A DNA stretch of 64,000 nucleotides from Empedobacter stercoris (GTDB lineage Bacteria > Bacteroidota > Bacteroidia > Flavobacteriales > Weeksellaceae): assembly GCF_025244765.1 (NCBI RefSeq), contig NZ_CP104209.1, positions 434,001 through 498,000 on the forward strand, read 5' to 3'. A program made the position numbers and the translations under genes. Positions 56,376-64,000 of the stretch are shown piece by piece; position 1 is the stretch's first letter; each line of letters starts with the position of its first letter. The notes under the pieces are model-generated. The model ran no database searches. It was not told where the DNA came from and saw only the letters and a list, made by a program, of their open reading frames with translations.

Positions 56376-57215
56376 ATGAAGAATTTTAAAATATCAAACG
56401 GAATTGATATACCTGCAATTGGTTTCGGAACATGGTTATTGGAAGGTGAAAAAGTAACAGAACCTCTAAAAATAGCATTAGAAAAGGGTTATACGCATAT
56501 AGACACAGCTGCAATCTACAAAAATGAAAAAGAAATAGGAGTTGTTTTACAATCTCAAAACATCGATCGTAAAGAACTATTTATTACATCTAAATGTTGG
56601 AATTCTGAGCGTGGGTACGAAAAAGCATTGGCAGCATTTGAGCAAACTTTGACCGATTTACAAACAGATTATTTGGATTTGTATTTGATTCATTGGCCTG
56701 CAAATGAAACGCAATTTCCTGATAATTGGGCAGCGTTAAACGCTTCTACTTGGCGTGCTTTTGAAGAAATTTATACTTCTGGAAAAGCAAAAGCGATTGG
56801 TGTAAGTAATTTTAATATCAACCATTTAGAAGCTTTATTTGAAACTGCTAAAATCAAACCAATGGTCAATCAAATTGAAATTCATCCAGGGCATTCTCAG
56901 CCAGAATTAGTCGATTTTTGTAAACAAAACGATTTATTGGTACAAGCATGGAGCCCGCTTGGATCTGGCCGTATTTTAGAAAATGAATTGATCATTTCAT
57001 TAGCCAATAAATACAATGTTTCGGTTGGACAAATTTGTATTAATTATTGTTTAGCAAAAGAAATTTTACCACTTCCTCGTTCCTCTTCAGAAAAAAATAT
57101 TGAAGCAAATTTGACTTCCGATAATTTTAAATTGATTGCAGAAGATATTAAAGCAATTGATGAAATGCCTGCTGATGGTTTTTCTGGATTGAACCCTTCT
57201 TTGATTGAGTTTTAA
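56376..57215 (+). CDS. Aldo/keto reductase
   Basis: This 279-residue NADPH-dependent oxidoreductase with a TIM barrel has the catalytic tetrad visible: Asp and Tyr in HIDTAAIYKNE, Lys in FITSKCW and His in YLIHWP. AIGVSNFNINHLEAL and LPRSSSEKNIEAN complete the cofactor pocket. It belongs to the AKR5-like group (2,5-diketogluconate reductase type); the natural substrate is open. Confidence 0.9.
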   Translation: MKNFKISNGIDIPAIGFGTWLLEGEKVTEPLKIALEKGYTHIDTAAIYKNEKEIGVVLQSQNIDRKELFITSKCWNSERGYEKALAAFEQTLTDLQTDYLDLYLIHWPANETQFPDNWAALNASTWRAFEEIYTSGKAKAIGVSNFNINHLEALFETAKIKPMVNQIEIHPGHSQPELVDFCKQNDLLVQAWSPLGSGRILENELIISLANKYNVSVGQICINYCLAKEILPLPRSSSEKNIEANLTSDNFKLIAEDIKAIDEMPADGFSGLNPSLIEF

Positions 57216-57275
57216 TCTATTTAATTCAACCATTTTAACAATGAATTTGTGTTTTATTTAGAAAAATCAATTCAT

Positions 57276-57313
57276 AAAAAAACAGATTAGAAAATATCTA
57301 ATCTGTTTTTTTT
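57276..57313. terminator. Bidirectional terminator
   Basis: AAAAAAACAGATTAGA and TCTAATCTGTTTTTTT form a perfect 16-bp stem with loop AAATA, between the convergent reductase and hemB genes. Confidence 0.85.
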
Positions 57314-57335
57314 GTAAATTATTAATCTCAAAAAA

Positions 57336-58328
57336 TTATTCATTCAATAATCTTGCAGCTTCTTTTGCAAAATAAGTTGAAATTAGGTCTGCTCCTGCTC
57401 TTTTAAAACAAGTTAAGGTTTCTAACATAATTTTATCATGATCGATCCAACCTTTTTCTGCTGCTGCTTTTATCATTGCATATTCACCAGAAACTTGAAA
57501 AACAGATACCGGAACTTGTAAATTATCTTTCACCATTTTTACGATATCCAAATAAGCCATACCTGGTTTTACCATCAAAATATCAGCTCCTTCCTCTACA
57601 TCTGCAATTGCTTCGCGCAATGCTTCTTGAGAATTATGAAAATCCATTTGGTAGGTTTTTTTATCTTGAGGGATACTTTGATCTTCTACAGGTGCAGAAT
57701 CTAATGCTGTACGGAAAGGCCCATAAAAAGATGAAGCATATTTAGCAGCATACGTCATAATTCCAACATTATGAAAACCGTTTTCTTCTAAAGCCATACG
57801 CATAGCTCCTATTCGACCATCCATCATATCAGAAGGCGCAACAAAATCAGCACCAGCTTCGGCATGAGATAAAGTCATTTTAACCAATGCTTCCACTGTT
57901 TCGTCATTTAAAACTTCACCATTTTTAATAATTCCATCATGTCCATAAATAGAAAATGGATCTAATGCAACGTCAGGCATTACAATCATTTCAGGAACTG
58001 CATCTTTAATCGCTTTAATTGTATTTTGCATTAAGCCATTAGGATTCCAAGCTTCTTTTCCAGTGTTATCTTTTAAGTTGTCACTAACTTTACAATATAT
58101 ATTAACAGATTTAATACCTAAATCCCAAATTTCTTTTACTTCCTTTACTGTATTATCAATTGAATGACGATAGATACCAGGCATAGCTTCAATTTCTTCT
58201 TTTACACCCTCACCTTCAGCCACAAAAATTGGTAAAATAAAATCGTTTGGAGATAAATGATTTTCACGAATCATACTACGAATAGATTCGTTTTTACGAA
58301 GTCTTCTATGTCTGTTATATATAAACAT
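57336..58328 (-). CDS. hemB: Porphobilinogen synthase (5-aminolevulinate dehydratase)
   Basis: This 330-residue haem-pathway enzyme joins two 5-aminolevulinates. The Schiff-base region YAAKYASSFYGPFR and the second Lys in DILMVKPGMAYLDI are present. No Cys-rich zinc site is seen at the usual position (DVALDPFSIYGHDG), so it is the magnesium-dependent type. It has its own promoter. Confidence 0.95.
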   Translation of the reverse strand: MFIYNRHRRLRKNESIRSMIRENHLSPNDFILPIFVAEGEGVKEEIEAMPGIYRHSIDNTVKEVKEIWDLGIKSVNIYCKVSDNLKDNTGKEAWNPNGLMQNTIKAIKDAVPEMIVMPDVALDPFSIYGHDGIIKNGEVLNDETVEALVKMTLSHAEAGADFVAPSDMMDGRIGAMRMALEENGFHNVGIMTYAAKYASSFYGPFRTALDSAPVEDQSIPQDKKTYQMDFHNSQEALREAIADVEEGADILMVKPGMAYLDIVKMVKDNLQVPVSVFQVSGEYAMIKAAAEKGWIDHDKIMLETLTCFKRAGADLISTYFAKEAARLLNE

Positions 58329-58346
58329 TTTGATGAAATTTTAGCA

Positions 58347-58354
58347 CAAATTTA
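58347..58354 (-). promoter_or_regulatory. -7 promoter element of hemB
   Basis: Reads TAAATTTG on the minus strand, 18 nt before the ATG at 58328. Confidence 0.55.
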
Positions 58355-58475
58355 AAGGTTTATATTCGATTTAGTCCAATGAATAATATCAATTATATTT
58401 ATAAATGTATAAAAAAACAGAGTTTCTTTTATCATCAATTTGACTTTTAAACTTGCGCAAACGTAGTTAAACAAA

Positions 58476-58483
58476 TATCTTTG
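58476..58483 (+). promoter_or_regulatory. -7 promoter element of trmD
   Basis: TATCTTTG, a full match ending 4 nt before ATG 58488, which implies a leaderless mRNA. Confidence 0.6.
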
Positions 58484-58487
58484 CACC

Positions 58488-59174
58488 ATGCGAATAGATA
58501 TTATCACTGTTTTACCCGAATTATTAGTTAGTCCATTTTCTGCTTCGATTATGAAACGTGCACAAAACAAAGGTTTGGCCGAAATTCATGTTCATGATTT
58601 GAGAGAATTTGGAAAAGGTCGTTATCGTCATGTGGACGATTATCCGTATGGAGGAACTTCTGGAATGGTAATTATGTGCGAACCTTTGGATAAAATGATT
58701 TCGAAACTAAAAGAGGAACGCGAATATGATGAAATTATCTATTTAACGCCAGATGGCGAAACATTGAATCAAAATATAGCGAATGATTTATCTTTAAAAG
58801 GTAATTTGATGATGATTTGTGGGCATTACAAAGGAATCGATCAACGCATTCGTGATATGTATGTGACGCGAGAAATTTCGATTGGTGATTACGTACTTTC
58901 TGGAGGAGAATTTGGTGCGATTATTTTAGCCGATTCTATTATTCGTTTATTACCAGGTGTAATTGGTGACGAAACTTCTGCACTTTCAGATTCTTTTCAA
59001 GATGATTTATTAGCGCCGCCAATTTATACGCGCCCTGCAGATTATAAAGGTCATAAAGTTCCAGAAATATTATTGTCTGGTAATTTCCCAAAAATAGAAG
59101 AATGGCTACACGATAAAGCAGTTGAACGTACGAAAGAACGTCGTCCAGATTTGTTAGAAAAACGAAATAAATAA
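58488..59174 (+). CDS. trmD: tRNA (guanine-37-N1)-methyltransferase
   Basis: This 228-residue SPOUT methyltransferase prevents frameshifting by methylating G37 next to the anticodon. [17 protein letters not shown] is the conserved first strand and fixes the start. The trefoil-knot motifs are [30 protein letters not shown] and [15 protein letters not shown]. The gene stands alone, without rpsP-rimM-rplS, as is common in this phylum. Confidence 0.95.
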   Translation: MRIDIITVLPELLVSPFSASIMKRAQNKGLAEIHVHDLREFGKGRYRHVDDYPYGGTSGMVIMCEPLDKMISKLKEEREYDEIIYLTPDGETLNQNIANDLSLKGNLMMICGHYKGIDQRIRDMYVTREISIGDYVLSGGEFGAIILADSIIRLLPGVIGDETSALSDSFQDDLLAPPIYTRPADYKGHKVPEILLSGNFPKIEEWLHDKAVERTKERRPDLLEKRNK

Positions 59175-59214
59175 TACTAAAAAAACTTCAGAAAATTCTG
59201 AAGTTTTTTAGTAT
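59173..59214. terminator. Bidirectional terminator
   Basis: A near-perfect 19-20-bp stem with core AAAACTTCAGAA / TTCTGAAGTTTT, starting within the trmD stop codon, between convergent genes. Confidence 0.85.
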
Positions 59215-59219
59215 ATTAA

Positions 59220-60407
59220 TTAATCTAAATCGTTTAAAACAGATTTCAAAATCTCACATCCTTTGATAATATCTTCATCTGAAATATTAATTGGAGGCGT
59301 AATTCTCAAATTTTCTATACTATACATCAAAAAGAAAAGAATCAAACCACGATTCATACATTCTTGTTGAACTCTTAAAGTATATTCTGGTGAAGATAAT
59401 TCTGGTGCTAACATCAAGCCTTTACCATGAATTTTCTTAATTTTAGGATGTTTCAAGTTATCTCTAAACAATTGTTCTTTGCGTGCGATATCATCCATTA
59501 AATTTTCTTCTTCCAATACATTTAATAGTTCTAAAGCTGCTGCAGCAATTACTGGATTTCCACCAAAAGTCGTGATATGTCCTAACTGAGGATTTTGTTT
59601 TAGAGAACTCATAATTTCATTCGATGTCATAAACGCACCAACAGGTAGTCCGCTTGCCATTCCTTTTCCCATTGCTACAATATCTGGAACGACACCAAAG
59701 TGCTCGAAACCAAACAATTTTCCAGTACGACCAAAACCTGGCTGAATTTCGTCCATTATCAACAAAGCACCGACCTCATCACAACGTTTTTTTAATTTAA
59801 TAAAAAAGTCGTTTTCAGGCAAACGAAAACCAGAAGCACCTCGAATACTTTCAACTATTACACCTGCTGTTTCAGTTGTTATCTTTTGTAAATCTTCTTC
59901 ATTATTAAAATTTATGAAATAAACTTCAGGTAATAATGGTCGAAACGCTGCTTTTTTACGTTCGTCACCAGACACACTTAACGATCCATGAGTATTCCCA
60001 TGGTAAGCATTTCGAAAAGACACCAATTGACGTCGTCCTGTATAGCGTTTTGCTAATTTTAACGAAGCTTCGATTGCTTCTGTACCCGAATTAACCAAAT
60101 ATACTTGATCTAAACCTTTTGGTGTTAAATCGACCAAACGTTTACATAATTCTACTGGTTTTTCTTGTGCATATTCTCCATAAACAGCAACATGCATATA
60201 TTTATTCACTTGATTGATGATCGCCTGATTGATTCGCGGATGGCTATGACCAAGCGTGTTGACAGAAACGCCAGCTACAAAATCAAGATAGGCTCTTCCA
60301 TCTTTTCCATAGATATAAGAGCCTTTTGCGTAATCAACTTCAAAACCAGAAGCGAAATTTGTTGTTTGCGCTTGGTATTGAAAAAATTCTTCTTTTAATG
60401 TTCCCAT
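59220..60407 (-). CDS. Class III aminotransferase (acetylornithine aminotransferase-like)
   Basis: This 395-residue PLP enzyme has VNSGTEAIEASLKLAKRYTGR, SFRNAYHGNTHGS, LIMDEIQPGFGRTGKLF (Asp) and the Schiff-base Lys in MGKGMASGLPVGAF. It is close to acetylornithine/aspartate family transaminases, but no arginine genes are adjacent, so the substrate is uncertain. It lies 1 nt after the lipoprotein gene's stop on the same strand. Confidence 0.88.
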   Translation of the reverse strand: MGTLKEEFFQYQAQTTNFASGFEVDYAKGSYIYGKDGRAYLDFVAGVSVNTLGHSHPRINQAIINQVNKYMHVAVYGEYAQEKPVELCKRLVDLTPKGLDQVYLVNSGTEAIEASLKLAKRYTGRRQLVSFRNAYHGNTHGSLSVSGDERKKAAFRPLLPEVYFINFNNEEDLQKITTETAGVIVESIRGASGFRLPENDFFIKLKKRCDEVGALLIMDEIQPGFGRTGKLFGFEHFGVVPDIVAMGKGMASGLPVGAFMTSNEIMSSLKQNPQLGHITTFGGNPVIAAAALELLNVLEEENLMDDIARKEQLFRDNLKHPKIKKIHGKGLMLAPELSSPEYTLRVQQECMNRGLILFFLMYSIENLRITPPINISDEDIIKGCEILKSVLNDLD

Positions 60408-60408
60408 T

Positions 60409-60960
60409 TTATTTTAATAATAAAAGTGCAGCTGCTCCTCCTATTGCGTACGATGCAACAGTTAAAGCGTCTGACTTACCTTTTGAAAATTTTCTTATTT
60501 TGAATGTAGAAATATCGTTTTTATGAAATTTTAATTCTTTTTCTGTTCCTTTTACAACAGCATATAAAGTATCAGCTTTCCATTGTTTAGCCTCAATCGT
60601 ATACTCTTTTCCTTGTGTATCAACTTTATAAAAATTATCAGGTTTAATCACATCTGTAATCTTTATTGTAGAAGGATCTATCGCTATTTTATCTTCAGTT
60701 GATGTTTTTTGATTTGATTTGAATTCATCCATTTCTGTTTTACTAATTCTTGCTGTTGAACTGTTTACATCTTGATTTGGATCTTGTCTTGCTCTTTTCG
60801 ATTGAGAGAGTTCTGCTCTAACACGACTTCTTTCTTTTAGATTTGTTGGCTGATTAGCATTTTTTGCCATCTCAGCAGCATATTCTTCAGGATCAAAAGC
60901 AGTGTAAGTATAACAACTTGTTAGTAAAACGAGAGATAATATAATAGATGTAGTTTTCAT
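60409..60960 (-). CDS. Hypothetical lipoprotein
   Basis: This 183-residue protein has lipobox LTSC at about Cys16. The mature part is basic and polar, then about 45 residues resembling a small beta domain (KADTLYAVVKGTEKELKFHKNDISTFKIRKF), as in GLPGLI-like lipoproteins. A C-terminal hydrophobic stretch GGAAALLLL ends the protein. It lies between the OstA-like gene and the aminotransferase on one strand. Confidence 0.6.
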   Translation of the reverse strand: MKTTSIILSLVLLTSCYTYTAFDPEEYAAEMAKNANQPTNLKERSRVRAELSQSKRARQDPNQDVNSSTARISKTEMDEFKSNQKTSTEDKIAIDPSTIKITDVIKPDNFYKVDTQGKEYTIEAKQWKADTLYAVVKGTEKELKFHKNDISTFKIRKFSKGKSDALTVASYAIGGAAALLLLK

Positions 60961-60999
60961 TTATAATTTTAGAGATTAAACGAATAATTTAAGAAAAGA

Positions 61000-62673
61000 T
61001 TATTTCGATTTGATAAAAATGTCTTGCCATTTGTTTAAACGCTCAGAAATTCGCCATTTAAAATCGGGTAAATAACGCATTTCTTCAGGAAATTTAGACA
61101 AAGGATACATTTTTCCATCTGATTTAATTCGGCAAGCTACCAACTCTACTTCATTTCCAACAACATCAGCTTCAATAATTCCACAATACGAAATATTAAC
61201 ACCATATCGTTCTCTTTCTTTTGTTTTCGGATCAGTATCGTCCATATAAGTTAGAGCTACTGCATTTTCTTCGACGTCGATAAAATCTATTTTATCATCT
61301 TGAAAAAGAACGGTTAAATATTTCCCTTTAATTTGATGAAATTCATTTTCTGAAATCGTATCAACTTTTGCAATTACAAATGCATTGTTGAACACTTTCA
61401 TCGAATCGATTTTCTCTGTTTTAGCATTGGTATATGCTTCGATAAAATCACCAGTTACTTGATTGTCATCCGACCAAAGAATAGGATCTTTATAGAATTG
61501 CATTAAACCTTTTGTTTGATTATACACCAATGAGTCAGCTTTTCCGTTCGCATTCGATTTATAAAAACGTGCTTTATGAAAAGCTTTAACTAATGATGTC
61601 GAATCAACATCGTGACGTTTTACAGCTAACAAAGTGTCGGCACTAATGTAAAGTGAGTCTTTATCAAACGCTTTTACAGCATAAGCATTTTTTGTTACAA
61701 ACGCAGAATCTAAATATTTGAATGCTTCTCCATAATCTCCTTTCAAGAATCTTTTTTCTAATGGATCATCTAAAAATACATCACCTTCTCCTTTTCCAAA
61801 ACCAGTTTTATCGTTAAAATATAGATTTTTTGCAGTTAAGGTTTTATTTTGATAATATACTTTCGAGTTTTCTCTTAGCCAAGCTTCTCCTGTCTGTTTA
61901 TTAAAATCTCCGTCCGAAGTAATAATGTATTGTGATGGATCGTTTCGACGAGTAATTTTAGAATAATCACGGAAAGTTGTAATTCCAGTTATATCATTCG
62001 TCGTCATTTTTCTCGAATAAATGGTATAATCTTTATTCGTAATAAAAACTTCTGAACCAAATGTAGCTGATTTTTCTTTTACATTATACACAACATTCTT
62101 TCCTTCTACTAATGTACCGTCAGAACCAATTGTTTTATAATTATCATTCACAATGATATTACCTGTCAATCGTTCGTAAATCATTATTTCGGAACTAATT
62201 TGTTGTGTAGGTGTTTTTACTTCTACTTTTCCAATCCCAGTTGCGATTTCCGTTGTTCGATTATAGTCCATATAATCTGCTGTAATACGAGAAGTTGGAT
62301 CTGTTAATACAACGTCTGTAAAAGCTTTTGCAACAGTTGTATTCCCATCATATTCCATTTTATGTGCCGTAATTGTTTTGTCTTTACTCACTAAACGTGC
62401 ATTCGACCATACGACAGCTAAATTTTTATCACGATATAAAACCGCACTATCAGCAGAAATCACATCACCTTTATATTCGATGACAACATTACCTGATAGA
62501 AATTCGTTACCCTCAAATAATTTCGGATTACGTTCTGTTAAATCAGCGTGTTTTAAAACAACTTTTTCTTTTTTCGGTTTTTGTTGTGCAAAAACACTTA
62601 ACGCCATAAAACATGATAGTAAAAAAGCTACTTTTATTCCTGTTTTATTTATATTGATATAGTTAATTAACAA
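61000..62673 (-). CDS. OstA/LptA-like lipopolysaccharide transport protein
   Basis: This 557-residue protein starts with TTG at 62673 and has a signal peptide ending FAQQ. It is made of repeated beta-jellyroll LptA/OstA units (SGNVVIEYKGDVISADSAVLYRDKN, ATGIGKVEVKTPTQQISSEIMIY, KSATFGSEVFITN). It has no LptD barrel. Several units in one chain could bridge the periplasm. Bacteroidota LPS export is less well known, so its exact role is inferred from the fold. Confidence 0.85.
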   Translation of the reverse strand: MLINYININKTGIKVAFLLSCFMALSVFAQQKPKKEKVVLKHADLTERNPKLFEGNEFLSGNVVIEYKGDVISADSAVLYRDKNLAVVWSNARLVSKDKTITAHKMEYDGNTTVAKAFTDVVLTDPTSRITADYMDYNRTTEIATGIGKVEVKTPTQQISSEIMIYERLTGNIIVNDNYKTIGSDGTLVEGKNVVYNVKEKSATFGSEVFITNKDYTIYSRKMTTNDITGITTFRDYSKITRRNDPSQYIITSDGDFNKQTGEAWLRENSKVYYQNKTLTAKNLYFNDKTGFGKGEGDVFLDDPLEKRFLKGDYGEAFKYLDSAFVTKNAYAVKAFDKDSLYISADTLLAVKRHDVDSTSLVKAFHKARFYKSNANGKADSLVYNQTKGLMQFYKDPILWSDDNQVTGDFIEAYTNAKTEKIDSMKVFNNAFVIAKVDTISENEFHQIKGKYLTVLFQDDKIDFIDVEENAVALTYMDDTDPKTKERERYGVNISYCGIIEADVVGNEVELVACRIKSDGKMYPLSKFPEEMRYLPDFKWRISERLNKWQDIFIKSK

Positions 62674-62808
62674 TTACTTCTGTTTTAATTTAATCTTTCG
62701 TTCACTTCAAAAAAGTGTTAGCCAAAATTAGTATTATTTTTTTAGTCCAAAAAATTATTTATATAGTTATAAAGCGTCTGATTACTTAAACTTTTCACAA
62801 AATTAAAA

Positions 62809-62835
62809 AAGACCTTTTATCAAATAAAAGGTCTT
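62809..62835 (-). terminator. Terminator of the Fur-family gene
   Basis: AAGACCTTTTAT and ATAAAAGGTCTT, a perfect 12-bp stem with loop CAA; T-run on the minus strand, 24 nt beyond the stop. Confidence 0.82.
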
Positions 62836-62858
62836 GGTATATGTCTTTAAAATCAAGT

Positions 62859-63311
62859 TTATTTTTTATTTCTTGTCCCGTAGAAGTACAATGAATGATT
62901 ATCAATTTTGATATCAAAAACCTCTTCAATTGTTTGCTTAATTGATTGAATTCTTGGGTCACAAAATTCTAAAACTTCTCCCGTATCAGCCAAAATTATG
63001 TGGTCATGATTTTTATCGAAATATGATTTTTCGTAATGTGCTTGTTGATCTCCAAATTGATGTTTACGAACCAATTTAGCATCCATCAACAATTCAATTG
63101 TATTGTATAATGTAGCACGGCTTACGCGGTATTTCTTATTTTTCATTTTGATATACAACATATCTATATCAAAATGATCATCTGTAAAATAAATTTCCTC
63201 TAAAATAGCATAACGCTCAGGTGTTTTACGATGTCCATGTTCTTCCAAGAAATTCGTAAACACTTGCTTTACTACTTCGTAATTACTTAATTTTACTGAT
63301 TCGTCTGTCAT
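62859..63311 (-). CDS. fur: Fur-family metal-dependent regulator
   Basis: This 150-residue regulator has a winged-helix DNA-binding half ([14 protein letters not shown], then [19 protein letters not shown]) and a metal-binding half with [31 protein letters not shown]. The CXXC zinc sites of classical Fur are missing (a single Cys remains), so it may sense differently or be a Zur- or PerR-like member. A 10-bp dyad overlaps its own probable promoter. Direct iron specificity is not proven by sequence. Confidence 0.88.
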   Translation of the reverse strand: MTDESVKLSNYEVVKQVFTNFLEEHGHRKTPERYAILEEIYFTDDHFDIDMLYIKMKNKKYRVSRATLYNTIELLMDAKLVRKHQFGDQQAHYEKSYFDKNHDHIILADTGEVLEFCDPRIQSIKQTIEEVFDIKIDNHSLYFYGTRNKK

Positions 63312-63331
63312 ATAAAAAATTTGTGTAAATA

Positions 63332-63369
63332 TAGGGATTATTTCTAAATGAAAACAACGATAATCCCTA
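63332..63369 (-). promoter_or_regulatory. 10-bp dyad at the fur promoter, candidate operator
   Basis: TAGGGATTAT (63332-63341) and ATAATCCCTA (63360-63369) are exact reverse complements with an 18-nt gap, just upstream of the fur start at 63311. One half abuts a TATATTTA -7-like element on the minus strand (63325-63332). It is not the classical Fur box. Confidence 0.45.
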
Positions 63370-63493
63370 CAAATAGTTTCTATTATCTATCTCATTATAA
63401 CTTAATTTTATAAATACAAATATTTTATCAACATCCCTATTCAGAAAGATATATAATCTTTTAAAATTATTTTATCCTTTACACGACAAAGGT

Positions 63494-63501
63494 TAACTTT
63501 G
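63494..63501 (+). promoter_or_regulatory. -7 promoter element of the UvrD-like helicase gene
   Basis: TAACTTTG, a full match ending 6 nt before ATG 63508. Confidence 0.55.
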
Positions 63502-63507
63502 TACACG

Positions 63508-64000
63508 ATGGAACAAAATTATTTAGAAAAACTAAACGAACCGCAGCGATTAGCTGTAGAAGCAACTGAAGGTCCTGTAATGGTTATTGCAGGTGCAGGT
63601 TCTGGAAAAACAAGAGTTTTAACCTATCGAATTGCTCATTTATTAAACAAAGGTGTTGATGCGTTTAATATTTTATCATTAACCTTTACCAATAAGGCAG
63701 CACGTGAAATGAAAGAACGTATTGGACAAGTTGTAGGAGAATCAAATGCCAAGTCGCTTTGGATGGGTACTTTTCACTCTGTTTTTGCAAGAATTCTTCG
63801 TGTAGAAGCACCATTATTAGGTTATCCATCAGATTTTACAATTTACGATCAACAAGATGCTGTTTCGGTAATGACAAAGATTATTAACGAATTGCATTTA
63901 GATAAAGATATTTATAAACCAAAACAAGTTTTAGGACGTATTTCACAATACAAAAATAACTTGATTACGGTAAGAGCATATCACAACAATCAAGCATTAA
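63508..64000 (+). CDS. UvrD/PcrA-type DNA helicase, N-terminal part only
   Basis: The first 164 residues of a superfamily 1A helicase, running off the window. LNEPQRLAVEATEGPVMVIAGAGSGKTRVLTYRI holds the Q motif and Walker A. SLTFTNKAAREMKERI is motif Ia and MGTFHSVFARILR is motif Ic. It unwinds DNA in repair or replication restart. Whether it is UvrD, PcrA or Rep cannot be decided from this part. Confidence 0.92.
   Translation, partial: MEQNYLEKLNEPQRLAVEATEGPVMVIAGAGSGKTRVLTYRIAHLLNKGVDAFNILSLTFTNKAAREMKERIGQVVGESNAKSLWMGTFHSVFARILRVEAPLLGYPSDFTIYDQQDAVSVMTKIINELHLDKDIYKPKQVLGRISQYKNNLITVRAYHNNQAL

Overview
The window (about one third G+C) is a chromosomal segment of a Bacteroidota bacterium, almost certainly class Flavobacteriia (Weeksellaceae type, for example an Empedobacter- or Chryseobacterium-like organism). 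The evidence is the recurrent -7 promoter motif TAnnTTTG, the flavobacterial order bamD-rpoZ-coaBC-porD-recN, type IX secretion proteins (PorV-like, PorD), a PafA-type alkaline phosphatase and an SLC-like outer-membrane operon. The genus is inference; no rRNA or tRNA gene was seen.

Layout. 1-1569: the tail of an acyl-CoA ligase, then an IS3-family (IS150 group) element of 1443 bp inserted exactly into the loop of the ligase's terminator, with a 3-bp GTT target duplication. 1.6-4.3 kb: two small membrane proteins, a DbpA-like RNA helicase and a Dabb protein. 4.3-11.7 kb: a gene-free AT-rich stretch with large hairpins, then a four-gene envelope operon: a TonB-dependent receptor (broken by a one-base frameshift), a DUF4876-like lipoprotein, a DUF6850-like outer-membrane barrel and a di-haem cytochrome c peroxidase. 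11.7-15.5 kb: a ParB/sulfiredoxin-like protein, a copper ATPase and a RES/Xre toxin-antitoxin pair. 15.6-22.6 kb: fumC, alkaline phosphatase pafA, a secreted linear-amide hydrolase and a rhodanese-type sulfurtransferase. 22.6-31.1 kb: a PorV-like protein, pssA with a DnaQ exonuclease and an FAH hydrolase, a membrane-anchored MutS-family ATPase, dapA and ferritin. 31.2-36.2 kb: the bamD-rpoZ-coaBC-porD-recN operon. 36-42.8 kb: uridine phosphorylase, a SUI1 homologue, miaA plus a second exonuclease, a PEP-mutase-like enzyme, and a Crp/Fnr regulator followed by an SMR exporter. 43-51.4 kb: a gene-poor stretch with a degenerate direct repeat, ligA, a fatty acid desaturase and a 1148-residue Dna2-like nuclease-helicase. 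51.4-64 kb: hemL, an M20 dipeptidase, a flavin monooxygenase, an aldo/keto reductase, hemB, trmD, a class III aminotransferase, an OstA/LptA-like protein, a Fur-family regulator and the start of a UvrD/PcrA helicase.

Most of the window is ordinary housekeeping DNA with tidy intrinsic terminators, many bidirectional between convergent genes. The points worth a second look are the insertion into a terminator loop, the damaged frameshift site of that element, the broken receptor in an otherwise intact peroxidase-linked outer-membrane operon, several genes whose -7 box ends only 4-6 nt before the ATG (probably leaderless mRNAs), three dyads at promoters, and the Dna2-like and membrane MutS-like proteins.
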